A stretch of DNA of 64,000 nucleotides from Halioglobus sp. Lineage in GTDB: Bacteria; Pseudomonadota; Gammaproteobacteria; Pseudomonadales; Halieaceae. This document shows positions 15,662 to 26,768 of this stretch, one piece after another. How positions within the stretch are numbered: the stretch's first letter is position 1; the number at the start of each line of letters is the position of its first letter. The stretch lies in NCBI GenBank assembly GCA_020443345.1, contig JAGRIH010000001.1, positions 1-64,000 on the forward strand. The letters are read 5' to 3'. The position numbers and the translations under genes were made by a program. The notes beneath the pieces were generated by a model that was not told where the DNA came from, made no database searches, and was given only the letters and a program-made list of their open reading frames with translations.

Positions 15662-18034
15662 ATGCCTGTTATACACAGTTTTCGCCACTTGGGTCGCTGT
15701 GCCTTGCCAATGCTCTTCGCGATGACGCCGATAGCCGATGCGCTTGCACAAGAGCTTGAAGAAGTCGTGGTCACGGCGCAGAAGCGTGAGCAGAGCATCC
15801 AGGAGGTTCCGGTGTCGGTTTCCGCGTTTACCGCCAAAAACATGCAGAACATGGGCTTGCAGACGGTGGGTGATACGCTAAATTTCGTGCCCAACGTGGC
15901 GCGCTCCTCCGGTCCCAGTTCCACCTCCGATGCTTTTTTCTTTTTCCGCGGCGTTGGGCAGGTAGACAACAATGTCAACGTCGACCCGGGCGTGGCGGTG
16001 TACATTGACGACGTTTATCTCGGGCGGACTCAGGGGGCCTCCTTCGACCTGGTCGACATCCAGCGCGTAGAAATCCTGCGCGGACCACAGGGTACTTTTT
16101 TTGGTCGCAATACCGTCGGCGGCGCGGTCAGTATCCACACCACCGACCCGGCCGATGAATTTGGCTTCAAGGCCAGGGTGGCGGCGGGTGAGCGCAACCG
16201 TATGGACGCCTCCGCGGCCTGGGAGATCCCTGTGAGCGAGCGCCTGGGCGCGCGCTTCTCGCTGTTTACCCGCAACCAGGACGGCTGGGCCAGGAGCCAG
16301 TACACCGGCGACACCTACGGCGATGTCGACGACGTAGGCGGCCGCCTGAAGGTGGTCTGGGATGCCACCGACGACGTGCAGGTGGGACTGGCGGCCGATT
16401 ACACCGATGGCGGGGGCTCGCCCATTCCGTCTTCCCTGCTGGCCTTCAACCCCGATGCCGGATCACTCAAGGCCGGTTCTCTCGGGCCGGGGATCCCACC
16501 CTTTGACACCCCTGGTGGCGGTCCTACCGGTGTCCCGTTTCCGCCGGACACCGCCGCCGACCTCGACAGCGACCCGTTTGATCGCGATATCAAGGTCTCC
16601 ATTCCGGCCGGCCTGGACACAGACCGCGGCGGCGTTTCGCTACACCTGGACTGGACGCCGGACGCCTTTACTTTCCGCTCCATCACCGCCTGGCGCATGG
16701 TGGACCAGACCACCTATACTGACCTGGACTCCGGCGGCTACAGCATCTACGATGCCGTCTTTGGCGTCGACCAGGACCAGTTCAGCCAGGAGTTCCAGTT
16801 CCTGGGTGATGCCTTTGACGGCCGGCTGCACTGGTTGCTCGGACTGTACTATTTCGAAGAATCGGTGCAGGGCATGACCGACCTTTGTACCGGCACGAAT
16901 ACCGCCATTCCCTCTGGTATGCCGCCACCTTTTCCAGGATTTTTCCCCGGGCCGGCTGCGCGCGGCGATGGTCGCTGCCTGTCGTTTGTCAGTAATATCG
17001 ACCTGGACGTGGAATCTTACGCCGCCTTCGGGCAGGTGGAGTACGACATCACCGACAAACTGACTGCACTGGTGGGCTTTCGCTACACCGACGAGGAAAA
17101 GACACAGGCTTTCGATACCTACTCGGATAACACGGACGGCGTGGTTTCCATCTTCCCGCCGCCCATCGCGCCACTGCCGGGCACCATCGACTACGCGGTT
17201 TCGCCCAACAATCCCTTCCTTATGGTGCCCTATGAGTACAACGACTCCTGGGACGAGTTCTCGCCGAAGCTGGGCCTGAACTACCAGGCGACGGACAACC
17301 TCATGCTGTACATTAGCTGGTCCAACGGTTTCAAGAGCGGCGGTTTTTCCGGCCGTGCCACGCCATTAAAACCCCTGGAAGCCTACGACCCGGAAACCAT
17401 CGAGACCTGGGAGGTGGGCATCAAGTCGGAGTGGCTGGATCGTCGCTTGCGCCTGAACGCCGCGGCGTTTTATTCCGAGTATGACGATGTACAGTTGTTG
17501 ATCCTGGAGTCCGGTATTACCGCCAATGCGCAGTTCATCACGGCCAATGGCGGCAACAACGAAATCCAGGGAGTGGAGTTTGAACTGTTTGCGCTGCCCA
17601 CCCCAAACTTGCAGTTCACCCTGGGGGCCGGCTGGCTGGACACCGAGTGGGCGAAACTGGCGCTGGGCAGCGTGGACAAAGACGATGTGCTGGCCAATGC
17701 TCCCGAATACACCATAAACGCCTCGGCCCAGTACACCTTTGGTCTGGGCGATTTCGGTAAGCTGGCGCTGCGCGCCGATTACAGCTACACCGATGATGTC
17801 TCCTACCAACCCGAGAACGACCCCGGTGAGATCCAGGATGGCTACGGCTTCGTCAATGTACGGGCCAGCCTCACGCCCAACGAGAGTGCCTGGAGCATCT
17901 CCCTGTACGGCCGCAACGTGACAGATGAGGAGTACTTTCTCATCATGAACGACACGCGCGGGGATCTGGGCATCAATATCGCCACACCGGCTCCACCGGC
18001 CGAATGGGGCCTGGAGGTGACCCTGGAGTTGTAA
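15662..18034 (+). CDS. TonB-dependent receptor, complete
   Basis: This 790-residue outer-membrane receptor starts with a signal peptide ending near ALAQ and a TonB-box-like segment (LEEVVVTAQKR). A plug domain (about 40-160) contains FFRGVGQ and IEILRGPQGTFFGRN-type motifs, and a 22-strand-type beta-barrel reaches the C-terminus. The C-terminal residue is leucine rather than the more common aromatic. AAGGAGGG lies just upstream of the ATG. Receptors with this plug signature are common in marine and sphingomonad degraders of aromatics, steroids and glycans, but the ligand is unknown. A cytochrome b561 gene follows 87 nt downstream. Confidence 0.93.
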   Translation: MPVIHSFRHLGRCALPMLFAMTPIADALAQELEEVVVTAQKREQSIQEVPVSVSAFTAKNMQNMGLQTVGDTLNFVPNVARSSGPSSTSDAFFFFRGVGQVDNNVNVDPGVAVYIDDVYLGRTQGASFDLVDIQRVEILRGPQGTFFGRNTVGGAVSIHTTDPADEFGFKARVAAGERNRMDASAAWEIPVSERLGARFSLFTRNQDGWARSQYTGDTYGDVDDVGGRLKVVWDATDDVQVGLAADYTDGGGSPIPSSLLAFNPDAGSLKAGSLGPGIPPFDTPGGGPTGVPFPPDTAADLDSDPFDRDIKVSIPAGLDTDRGGVSLHLDWTPDAFTFRSITAWRMVDQTTYTDLDSGGYSIYDAVFGVDQDQFSQEFQFLGDAFDGRLHWLLGLYYFEESVQGMTDLCTGTNTAIPSGMPPPFPGFFPGPAARGDGRCLSFVSNIDLDVESYAAFGQVEYDITDKLTALVGFRYTDEEKTQAFDTYSDNTDGVVSIFPPPIAPLPGTIDYAVSPNNPFLMVPYEYNDSWDEFSPKLGLNYQATDNLMLYISWSNGFKSGGFSGRATPLKPLEAYDPETIETWEVGIKSEWLDRRLRLNAAAFYSEYDDVQLLILESGITANAQFITANGGNNEIQGVEFELFALPTPNLQFTLGAGWLDTEWAKLALGSVDKDDVLANAPEYTINASAQYTFGLGDFGKLALRADYSYTDDVSYQPENDPGEIQDGYGFVNVRASLTPNESAWSISLYGRNVTDEEYFLIMNDTRGDLGINIATPAPPAEWGLEVTLEL

Positions 18035-18121
18035 TTGCAACGGGTGAACTGGCCGGGCCAGACCACACCGTTGCATTCACACCGTAATGAGACAAAACCG
18101 AACAGGTGGAGACTTATCGCC

Positions 18122-18655
18122 ATGCCAACCAGATACCATCCCTTACTGGTCGCACTGCACTGGCTTATCGGCATTGCCGTGATACTGGCACTGATTGCCG
18201 GTATCGCTGGCCTGGAGGCCATGCCTAACAGCGACCCCGAAAAAGTCCTGGCGCTGCGCATACATATGAGCATGGGTATTGCAATCGGCCTGTTCATGGT
18301 ACTGCGCCTGGTGACCCGTCTGGCGGCCAAATCGCCGCCTCCGGCCGCGACAGGCAGGTCCGGTTTGGATCGCCTGGCCCGCGCGGTGCACGTGCTGCTG
18401 TACCTGCTGGTGTTTGCCATGGTGTCCACCGGCCTGGGTACCGCCGCGACGGCGGGTTTATTCCCGATCGTATTTGAGGGCTCCGGCGCGCCGCTGCCGC
18501 CGGATTTTTCCGCATACCCCCCGCGCGCGGGTCACGGTTTTTTCGCCAAACTGCTGATCGGCCTGGTGCTGCTGCATATCGCCGCCGCGCTGTGGCACCA
18601 GTTTGCGCTGCGCGATGGCCTGATGCGGCGCATGTGGTTTGGCGAGCGCAACTGA
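18122..18655 (+). CDS. Cytochrome b561 family protein
   Basis: The 177-residue protein has four transmembrane helices (about 8-28, 42-62, 85-108 and 140-160). Histidines at helix positions typical of the prokaryotic b561 family (LHWLIG, RIHMSMG, AVHVLLY, LLHIAAALWH) fit two b-type hemes. It would pass electrons between quinols and periplasmic or membrane partners. The ATG at 18122, rather than TTG at 18035, gives the standard N-terminus, with GGTGGAG upstream. It follows the TonB receptor and may be co-expressed with it. Confidence 0.88.
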   Translation: MPTRYHPLLVALHWLIGIAVILALIAGIAGLEAMPNSDPEKVLALRIHMSMGIAIGLFMVLRLVTRLAAKSPPPAATGRSGLDRLARAVHVLLYLLVFAMVSTGLGTAATAGLFPIVFEGSGAPLPPDFSAYPPRAGHGFFAKLLIGLVLLHIAAALWHQFALRDGLMRRMWFGERN

Positions 18656-18677
18656 GTACTGCATCGGGCAGAGCCCT

Positions 18678-19196
18678 TCAGTTCAGCAGTGAGCAGGACG
18701 GGTCGCTGGTATCGTGGCTGCCCCGGTTGAGACCGGGATTGGTCGCGAGCCAGTCGTTTTCCAGAATGTGTTCACGTCCCCAGTCAATTACCTCGGTACG
18801 CTTGACGATGCGCCACACACCGTCGCCGCCGCGTTCCAAATTATCCAGATAGCGCGCCCCGACTACCAGTTCCACCTGCTGGCCATCGCGTTGCTGTATA
18901 TGGTAGGCGTCCACGTAGCTCTCCGCGCGGGCGCGCTCACCATCCAGCGCGATCAGTACATTGGACAGGCGGTGCTGCGTGGTTTGCATGGCACCCTGGA
19001 ATTCCAGCGCAAAGGGCAGAAAGGGACCTGCCGGCCCCCGGTACAATGCTTCGCCGTAGTCCAGTTGGGCGTCCTCGCTGAACACGCTGGCCAGCAGGTC
19101 GCTGTCCAGTCTATCCAGTGCCCGGCAGTAGTGTGTCAGGACCTCGGTGATGGCCTGCTTGTCCACCAGTTCCTGTATCGCTGCCACTGTATCCAT
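18678..19196 (-). CDS. SnoaL-like / NTF2-fold protein
   Basis: The 172-residue protein matches the SnoaL-like NTF2 superfamily of cone-shaped barrels. Conserved blocks are an early Y-C-x-x-x-D-x-x-D segment (HYCRALDRLD), H-x-x-x-N (HRLSNVLI), and a late WRI-x-x-R. Members include ring-cleaving, cyclising and dehydrating enzymes, and subunits of aromatic dioxygenases. A strong GGGAGG precedes the ATG. It is the last of the minus-strand series pobA, AhpD-like, this gene, which suggests a role in aromatic metabolism. The exact reaction is unknown. Confidence 0.75.
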   Translation of the reverse strand: MDTVAAIQELVDKQAITEVLTHYCRALDRLDSDLLASVFSEDAQLDYGEALYRGPAGPFLPFALEFQGAMQTTQHRLSNVLIALDGERARAESYVDAYHIQQRDGQQVELVVGARYLDNLERGGDGVWRIVKRTEVIDWGREHILENDWLATNPGLNRGSHDTSDPSCSLLN

Positions 19197-19290
19197 AGCT
19201 ATGCCTCCCGCTGCTGTTTTTACGTGTATGTTTGAAAGAAAAGAACTCTGCGATGCGGGAGTGTGAGCAGCCGCGTAGGGTGGCTATGGA

Positions 19291-19881
19291 CTAGCCTGCG
19301 TGCTTGCCCGCACTCCAGCCAGAACTGCCGATAATATTTTGCGCCGCGTCCATCGGCGCCGCCTCGAGTTCGGTGGCCATGGTGTCATTCCAGCGATTGA
19401 GAAAACCAAACAGCGCGATAGCGCCGATGATCTCGACGATCTGTGCCTCGTCGAAATGCTCGCGCAACGCGACGAAGTGTTCGTCGGTCACCGCGTTGGG
19501 CACCAGACCCGCGTCGCGTGCCAGCCGCAATACAGCTTTTTCCGCCGCGCTGAACGTGTCATCGAGCTCGAACTCATAGACCTTCATCAGTTCCTCGGAG
19601 CTGACGCCCAACACACTGGAAAAAATTGTCATGTGCGCCTGGCAGTAGCGGCAGCCGGAAGCTGTCGAAGACATCAGTGCGGCCAGACGCTTGAGACGCA
19701 CATCCACCTCGCCCTCCAGCATGACCGCCTGCGCCAGCGCCATGTAGCCGCGCAGGATACCGGGCCGGCGCGCCATGGTTTTAAGGCTATTGGGTACGAA
19801 GCCCGCCATTTTTTTCATCTGTGCAAACACGTCGAGAAACTCGCCGAGTTTCTCGTCGGGCAGGGGATTCATATGGGCCAT
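19291..19881 (-). CDS. Carboxymuconolactone decarboxylase / AhpD family protein
   Basis: The 196-residue all-helical protein carries the AhpD-type redox motif C77-R-Y-C80-Q-A-H83. This favours a thiol peroxidase or disulfide reductase role over true carboxymuconolactone decarboxylation. The start at 19881 is preferred over the longer frame because of GAGGA upstream. It sits 86 nt downstream of pobA and 94 nt upstream of the SnoaL-like gene on the same strand. Its place in an aromatic-acid gene group is typical of this family, but a decarboxylase role is not supported by the motif. Confidence 0.85.
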   Translation of the reverse strand: MAHMNPLPDEKLGEFLDVFAQMKKMAGFVPNSLKTMARRPGILRGYMALAQAVMLEGEVDVRLKRLAALMSSTASGCRYCQAHMTIFSSVLGVSSEELMKVYEFELDDTFSAAEKAVLRLARDAGLVPNAVTDEHFVALREHFDEAQIVEIIGAIALFGFLNRWNDTMATELEAAPMDAAQNIIGSSGWSAGKHAG

Positions 19882-19967
19882 AATGCGTTGGTCCTCGCGT
19901 CGAGTCTGGCTGCGGAGGTCGACTTTACCGCGCCCGGTTATAGGGAGCAATGTTCTGGACGACACCC

Positions 19968-21579
<1,612 letters not shown>

Positions 21580-21587
21580 CTGTAGTT

Positions 21588-21605
21588 ATTATAGATCGGG
21601 ATCTA
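21588..21605 (-). promoter_or_regulatory. Promoter -10 with overlapping dyad upstream of the chimeric ORF
   Basis: The minus strand carries TATAAT (21593-21588) nine bases before the GTG start. A perfect dyad TAGATC-GG-GATCTA (21592-21605) overlaps it. No convincing -35 is visible. The arrangement suggests a repressor site covering the -10 of what was a TonB-receptor promoter. Confidence 0.45.
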
Positions 21606-21811
21606 ACTGCGAAGTTGTTCGCCTCATTCCCCCGCGGCATGTCGCATTATCTATTGATGCTGACAGTCAAAGCAGCAACCGGCCAATTACTTAATGGCCT
21701 TACGTCATGACATGCAGGTATGTCTTTTCAAGAGCCGATTTTTTTTGTAGCGTGGCCGGACTCTGAGCGCTGCGCGAAGGAGTCAGCAATACAATAATCA
21801 GGAGTAACGCT

Positions 21812-22231
21812 ATGCATGGTATCGGCAGGATTCGCCGGCGCTTTTTGGCTGTGCTGGGCGTAGGCATGGGTGCCGGCGCCCTGTCCAGTTCCGCACTGGC
21901 CGCCGGCAGCAAAGTGTCCGGCAACAAACTGGAAGTGGAGATCGATGTCGCAATCCTGGGTCACACCAATTACGATAACCAGGAGGGAGCCACCAACCGC
22001 CATCCGCACTACGCCAATCAGGTCAAGGACCCTTTGGCGTTTCGCGAGGGCTACCTGCACAGTGACCTGCGCGGCAGCAGTTATTTTCACGAGAGCCTGA
22101 TTTATCCTGCCGGAACGATTCCGCAGCCCAAGGATGGCGGGGACGTCAACTGGAAGTTTGACAGCGAGCCATGGGCACCTTTTTTGATCGCGGATTGGGC
22201 CATTATCAACAACCGCTCCGACGGCCCCTAG
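21812..22231 (+). pseudogene. N-terminal half of a secreted dirigent/allene-oxide-cyclase-like barrel protein
   Basis: The 139-residue frame has an export signal with arginines before the hydrophobic core (RRRFLAVLG, cleavage near ALAAG). A beta-rich segment follows, with LRGSSYFHESLIYPAGTI and INNRSDGP before the stop. It lacks the C-terminal GGT-containing half expected for this fold, and that half appears on the minus strand at 21208 to about 21395. The 22232-22433 gap shows no continuation. It is best read as the 5' part of a gene broken by rearrangement. Alternatively it is a short secreted protein in its own right. Family assignment is from recognition of the fold signature, not a search. 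Confidence 0.5.
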
Positions 22232-22433
22232 CCCACAAGCCGTGAGCAGCGATGGCACTTGTGCGGCATCTCGAAAGTGCACTGGCAGAAAATGACGGTA
22301 GGGCCAGAGCCAGGCAGCATTGCCCAGAGCCGTGTGAACCACGAGACGATTTGCTTCCAGTGTCATCCGGTGCATATGCCAGCTGCACCTTTCCGTGCCC
22401 GTTAACCACCCATTTGAAGAGGAGTATTCTTGT

Positions 22434-23081
22434 ATGGCACCACCGTCGTCTCCTGTCCTTGTCTACGGTTTCGATCCACTGTGTGGCTGGTGCTTTGCCT
22501 TCCGGGGAGTGCTGCGGGAACTGCGCGAAGTCCTGGGTGACACAGTGCAGTGGGAGCTGGCCTGTGGCGGACTGGTGGTGGGCGAACGAGAACAGCCTAT
22601 CGGGCAGATGGCCCAATATCTGCTGGAAGGCGAGAAAATACTGCAGCAGCGGGCCGGTATCAGTTACGGTAGCGGTTTTCGCGATGGCCTGCTGGCAAAC
22701 GGCAGTTGGGTAAGCCGCTCCGAACCGCCGTGTCGTGCAGTGCTGCATGCTCAGGAACTGTTCGGCGGACGGGACGCGCTGGCGTTGGGTGATGAACTGG
22801 TGCGCGGATTTTACGAGGATGGCCTGCCACCCGACCAGGAGGAAACGCTGCGACGCGCCGCGGAAAAAGTCGGCCTGGATGCTGCCGCGTTGCTGCAGCA
22901 CTGGCGGGAAGGGCCTGCGGCGACCGCGGGTGCCATGTTTGCGGCGCGACAGCTCGGCGTTCGCACCTATCCGTCGCTGTTTGTCAGAAATGGCGCCATG
23001 CTGCAACCAATCTACGAAGGTTTTGCCCCGGCTGCGGAACTGCGTGAGACAGTAACGCAGGCTCTGGGTGGCCTGAGTTGA
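22434..23081 (+). CDS. DsbA family oxidoreductase (CGWC, cytoplasmic)
   Basis: The 215-residue protein has a thioredoxin-fold DsbA-like domain. The redox motif is C-G-W-C in DPLCGWCFAF near residue 17-20, and a cis-proline region (RTYPSLFV) lies near 185. There is no signal peptide, so it resembles cytoplasmic FrnE/2-hydroxychromene-isomerase-related DsbA proteins rather than periplasmic DsbA. ATG at 22434 is chosen for GAGGAG nine bases upstream; GTG at 22395 is less likely. It is next to a rearranged region and has no functional partner nearby. The substrate is unknown. Confidence 0.85.
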   Translation: MAPPSSPVLVYGFDPLCGWCFAFRGVLRELREVLGDTVQWELACGGLVVGEREQPIGQMAQYLLEGEKILQQRAGISYGSGFRDGLLANGSWVSRSEPPCRAVLHAQELFGGRDALALGDELVRGFYEDGLPPDQEETLRRAAEKVGLDAAALLQHWREGPAATAGAMFAARQLGVRTYPSLFVRNGAMLQPIYEGFAPAAELRETVTQALGGLS

Positions 23082-23103
23082 CCATTGGGCTCGTGGGAGT
23101 GCT

Positions 23104-23409
23104 ATCGGGGAATCAGGTCGGCAGCTCTTAATCGATGCGTGGCGTGTGTATGCGGTACTGTCAGAATGGTTTGGCAAGTTTGGAGTGACCCTGCATTCGG
23201 GGAAGACTCAACTCATGGAGTTTGGGCGCCCGGGGCCGAAGGACCGCCCCTGTCACGGACCGGGAATTGAACGGTCATTCGAATTGCTGTGTTTTACCCG
23301 CTATTGGATGCGTTCACGCAAGGGGAGTTGTATCGTTTGTCGCAAGACGACTGCGGGTCGATTCAGCCGCGCAATGACCGCTAACACCCCCGGGAGTTCA
23401 GCGGCTTGA
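23104..23409 (+). pseudogene. Group II intron reverse transcriptase/maturase remnant
   Basis: The frame keeps the end of the RT palm/thumb region of LtrA-type proteins: KFGVTLHSGKTQLMEFGR, then a degraded FLGFTH block (LLCFTRYW) and R-K-x-T...RFSRAM. The upstream catalytic YADD region, the maturase X domain and the HNH domain are all missing. About 100 residues remain from a protein of over 400. It lies between two intact genes and 0.9 kb from the rearranged 21.2-22.2 kb segment. The remaining 23410-23670 stretch shows no gene. Confidence 0.75.
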
Positions 23410-23670
23410 GGGGTAAAACAAATTCACCGTGCGGGTAGACGATTCGTTGGGCGCTATCCCATTATCTGGTATATTTTCCACTGACACCGCCGGTGCTTTC
23501 ACACCAGTGGGCAGCGGACTGTCAGGATCACACAAACACAAGCTGGCCGCGTCGTCGGCAGTGCGCGAGCGAATGGGGGCGAACCCTGATACCGAAGCGT
23601 TTGCTGCCCGGACCTGCGTGAATCCGCGCCGGGTGCCCGTCTCTTACAGTTAACCACGAGGAGCGCTGCT

Positions 23671-24342
23671 GTGAAAAAGATCGGAGAATTTTGGCTGCCG
23701 GATGTCGATCTGCAAATCTGGCGAAGGTTCGGCAAGACTCGCCGCAAGACCATCGAGCGATTCACCGGCGGGGGACCCAAGCTCAACGATCTGAAAGAAG
23801 TGCTTGCGCTGATCCCGGCTGGCCGGATCGCCATCGACGGCGGCGCCAATGTCGGGGCTTACGCGCGCATCCTGGCCGCGCATTTCGACGTCGTTCACGC
23901 CTTTGAGCCGGCGCCCGATACCTTTGCGGCGCTACAACGCAACATTCAGGAGTGGGGTCTCACCGGTCGCGTCATCCTCCACAACAAGGCACTGGCAGAG
24001 CGTGTGGACAGCGTCGCACTGAGCCTGAAACGCGGCGGGCGCTCGGTTTCGCGCACGATTTCGGGTCCGGGAGATCTGCCGGCGATCAGCATCGACTCGC
24101 TGGCGCTCGACGGCGTGGACCTGATCAAACTCGACGTGGAAGGTTACGAATTCCAGGCGCTGTCGGGCGCCGCAGAGACCTTGCGGCGTTGTCGACCCGC
24201 CGTGATGTTCGAGGATAAACCCGGTAAGCGCGACCCCGCGGCCGAGGCGCAGAATCCCCACGACTACCTGCAGGCGTTGGGCGCGCGACGGGTTGGAAAA
24301 TTCGGCCAGGGTGAATTTGACTGGTTGTATGTGTTCGATTGA
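23671..24342 (+). CDS. FkbM family SAM-dependent methyltransferase
   Basis: The 223-residue protein has the class I methyltransferase core. Motif I is IDGGANVGAYA at about 54-64, followed by the acidic FEPAPDTF block and the FkbM hallmark KLDVEGYEFQALSGA near 150-164. FkbM enzymes O-methylate polyketides, sugars or lipids. Start is GTG with GAGGAG at a good distance. It has no biosynthetic neighbours, being flanked by an RT remnant and exonuclease III. It may be part of transferred material. Confidence 0.87.
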   Translation: MKKIGEFWLPDVDLQIWRRFGKTRRKTIERFTGGGPKLNDLKEVLALIPAGRIAIDGGANVGAYARILAAHFDVVHAFEPAPDTFAALQRNIQEWGLTGRVILHNKALAERVDSVALSLKRGGRSVSRTISGPGDLPAISIDSLALDGVDLIKLDVEGYEFQALSGAAETLRRCRPAVMFEDKPGKRDPAAEAQNPHDYLQALGARRVGKFGQGEFDWLYVFD

Positions 24343-24384
24343 TCGTCGATGACGACGGCACACCTCCGCCCGGCTGTTGCCGGC

Positions 24385-25149
24385 TCATTGCAGTTCGACA
24401 CTCACCGGGCAGTGGTCTGAACCGAAGATGTCGTTCCAGATTTCCGCGCTCCTCACCCGTTGCTCGACAAACGCTCGGGTGCCCAGGACGTAGTCGATGC
24501 GCCAGCCCACGTTCCTGGCGCGGGCGCCCGCCCGGAAGCTCCACCAGGTGTACTTTATGGTATCCGGGTGCAGGTGGCGGAAGGTATCGACAAAGCCGGC
24601 AGCGATCATCCGGTCCATGCCGTCGATTTCTTTCTGGGTGAAGCCCGCGGTTTTGTTGTAGTTTGCCTTGGGGCGTGCAATGTCGATATCAGTGTGTGCT
24701 ACGTTCAGGTCGCCACAGATAAGCACGGGTTTTTTCTCCTGAAGCTTTTTTGCAAATGCCAGAAAGGCGGCGTCCCAGGTTTCCCGGTAGGGCAGGCGCA
24801 GCAGTTCGTTGCCGGAGTTGGGCGTGTAGACGGTGACGAGGTAAAAATCGGCGAACTCCGCGGTGAGCACCCGGCCCTCACGATCGTGCGCCTGGATATC
24901 GATATCGGCGGTTACCCCCAGCGGGTGTTCCCGGGTCAGCATCGCCACCCCGGAATAGCCTTTTCTCACTGCCGAGTTGCTGTACACATGATAGCCGTCG
25001 ACACCCTCCAGCGCCGCGACCACCTGCGCGTCCTGCGCCTTGGTTTCCTGCAGGCACAGGACATCGGCCTGCAGGGTGTCGAGTGAGCGGGTGAAATCCT
25101 TCTTCATCGCGGCGCGCAGGCCGTTGACGTTCCAGGAGGCGATTTTCAT
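24385..25149 (-). CDS. xthA: Exodeoxyribonuclease III / AP endonuclease
   Basis: This 254-residue enzyme of the exonuclease-endonuclease-phosphatase family repairs abasic DNA. Recognisable motifs are ASWNVNGLR at the N-terminus, LQETKAQD with the metal-binding Glu, the GDLNVAHTDIDIA block with catalytic Asp and Asn, and SDHCPV at the C-terminus. Length and start are standard. It lies 26 nt upstream of nothing on its own strand except the FkbM gene's convergent 3' end, and downstream of a small secreted-protein gene. Confidence 0.95.
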   Translation of the reverse strand: MKIASWNVNGLRAAMKKDFTRSLDTLQADVLCLQETKAQDAQVVAALEGVDGYHVYSNSAVRKGYSGVAMLTREHPLGVTADIDIQAHDREGRVLTAEFADFYLVTVYTPNSGNELLRLPYRETWDAAFLAFAKKLQEKKPVLICGDLNVAHTDIDIARPKANYNKTAGFTQKEIDGMDRMIAAGFVDTFRHLHPDTIKYTWWSFRAGARARNVGWRIDYVLGTRAFVEQRVRSAEIWNDIFGSDHCPVSVELQ

Positions 25150-25175
25150 CGGTAATCGGGTCCGGCAATTGCCGT

Positions 25176-25559
25176 CTATTTCGGCGCGTCATCTGCTGTG
25201 GGCTGCACAGCCTCAAACTTGCCCAGGGGGCAGGTGCCCAGGCGCATACCGATAGCAGTATCAATCTGGGTGATGGTGTCGAGGTCGCAGTAATTGCTGG
25301 TCGATGTTTCGTGCACGAAGGTGCGGCGATTTTTCAAACCGGTGCAGCGATAGGGCAGGTGGTTGATGTAATCGGGGCCGCCTAGCATGTGAAACTTCAA
25401 GGTTTGATCGTCGAGGACTTCAATTTGATCGATCTGTGCCAGCGGCAGGCAGTGCCGCTCCCGCAGCTCGTCGCCGTTGTCATCCGCGGCCAGAACCGTT
25501 GCGCCGGCCAGCAGCAGGGCGCCTGCCAGCGTCGTGACTAAACAATTTCTTCGGGTCAT
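25176..25559 (-). CDS. Secreted DUF6491-like protein
   Basis: The 127-residue protein has a signal peptide (residues 1-24, cleavage after VLAA). Its mature part contains four cysteines in spacing typical of a small gammaproteobacterial family: HCLPL, YRC, NYCDLD and GTCPLG. These probably form disulfides in the periplasm. The resemblance to DUF6491 is by recognition, not a search. GGGAGG stands directly upstream of the ATG. It precedes xthA by 26 nt on the same strand and may be co-transcribed with it. Function is unknown. Confidence 0.75.
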   Translation of the reverse strand: MTRRNCLVTTLAGALLLAGATVLAADDNGDELRERHCLPLAQIDQIEVLDDQTLKFHMLGGPDYINHLPYRCTGLKNRRTFVHETSTSNYCDLDTITQIDTAIGMRLGTCPLGKFEAVQPTADDAPK

Positions 25560-25945
25560 TGTCGACCTCCCGTTGGCTTCGATGGTTTGAGCTCAGAGGG
25601 GCGGCGCGGGCCGGGGCGGCCCGAGCGGCTGCCCGCTCTCCAGGCAATAATAGACCATAAGCGCAGTACCAGGGTTCCAGCCACTTCCAGAGAAAAAAAT
25701 CAGTGGTCCGCTTGTGTTGCAGCTTGACAATACTGAAATTACACGTGTGTCGGTGCGCATGAGCGCCGGCGTGACGCGTTGATCGCGCTGGCCTTTGAGT
25801 GTCGCGAGGGCGATTTCAAATGCCCGCTGGCGAGTGTGTTGTTGCATGGAATCGGTGCCGGGGAGGTGCTGGCGCTGGACTGACGGGGCGTCGAAACACC
25901 GTCCGCGCCGTCAATGTGCAGCCTGTGCCGCCGCCCATGAATGAC
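25560..25945. other. Intergenic stretch without a supported gene
   Basis: An 84-codon minus-strand frame (25593-25847) lacks a recognisable domain, a ribosome binding site and normal codon use, so it is not called. The stretch may hold the promoter for the DUF6491-like gene. No repeat or terminator is evident. Confidence 0.5.
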
Positions 25946-26398
25946 TCAACAATGGCGTGCCAGGTAGCGATCCAACGCGTTGGCAAATGTCTGTTTGTCG
26001 CGATCATGCAGCGCCGCTGGCCCCCCATGCACCTCACCGGTTGCGCGCATCGTCTCCATGAAATCGCGCAGGTTCAGGCGCTGGCGCACGGTATCGCGCG
26101 TGAACTGTTCCCCCCGCGGGGAAATCACCCCGGCGCCTTTGTCGATCACCTGTGCCGCCAGCGGGATATCAGAGGTGATCACCAGGTCACCTGCCGCCAC
26201 TTGTTGCGCAATGTAATCGTCGGCGACATCGAAACCCCGGGGAACCTGGCGGCAGGAAATATATGTTGAGCGCGGCACCGGCAGCGGATGGTTGGCCACC
26301 AGCGTGAGGGGACGCTGTACGCGCACGGCGGCGCGAAACAGGATTTCCCTGATTGCCCGGGGGCAGGCGTCTGCGTCTACCCAGATTGAAATCGCCAT
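25946..26398 (-). CDS. YaiI/YqxD family protein (DUF188)
   Basis: The 150-residue protein is a full-length member of the UPF0178/DUF188 family. It has the N-terminal [16 protein letters not shown] motif, ADDYI and VITSDIPLA in the middle, and GGPA plus FANALDRYL near the end. The fold is PIN-like with conserved acidic residues, suggesting nuclease ancestry, but the biochemical role of the family is not established. It stands alone between two gaps. Confidence 0.9.
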   Translation of the reverse strand: MAISIWVDADACPRAIREILFRAAVRVQRPLTLVANHPLPVPRSTYISCRQVPRGFDVADDYIAQQVAAGDLVITSDIPLAAQVIDKGAGVISPRGEQFTRDTVRQRLNLRDFMETMRATGEVHGGPAALHDRDKQTFANALDRYLARHC

Positions 26399-26768
26399 CG
26401 GCCATGTTCTGTTTTCGTCTGTGAGGACAGTTTACAGATTCGCGGGGCGCGAGACCTATAAAAACTGGCACCGGATGGTGTGTTCATAGACTCGCCAGTG
26501 CCATTTTCCCGGTGGATGTGGCAGCGATGATGGTGATCGGATCAGTACAGCGTATCGTCGGCGCGGCGCCGCTCGCGGCGTGGGTCAAGGGACCTAGCGC
26601 CGATACCAGCAGGGTGCTGCTGGACCGGGAGAGGGATCGCCGGTCGGTTCGAGCAGCAGCCCATAGGTAGACTTCGCTTCGTTGTAAAAACCATGAAAGT
26701 CAGACGTGCGCGACGCAGAACCTGGCGAAAAGAGGCGGCGAGTCGGGTAGACTGACCAGGTAGAGTAA
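26399..26768. other. Intergenic stretch without a supported gene
   Basis: No intact ORF with a recognisable domain is present. On the minus strand, short open segments at 26545-26700 read like the end of a decayed protein, but no family can be named. No tRNA, repeat or clear terminator is seen. Confidence 0.45.

Noticed and set aside
25593-25847. 84-codon minus-strand ORF
   Set aside because: No domain, no Shine-Dalgarno, and composition unlike neighbouring genes.
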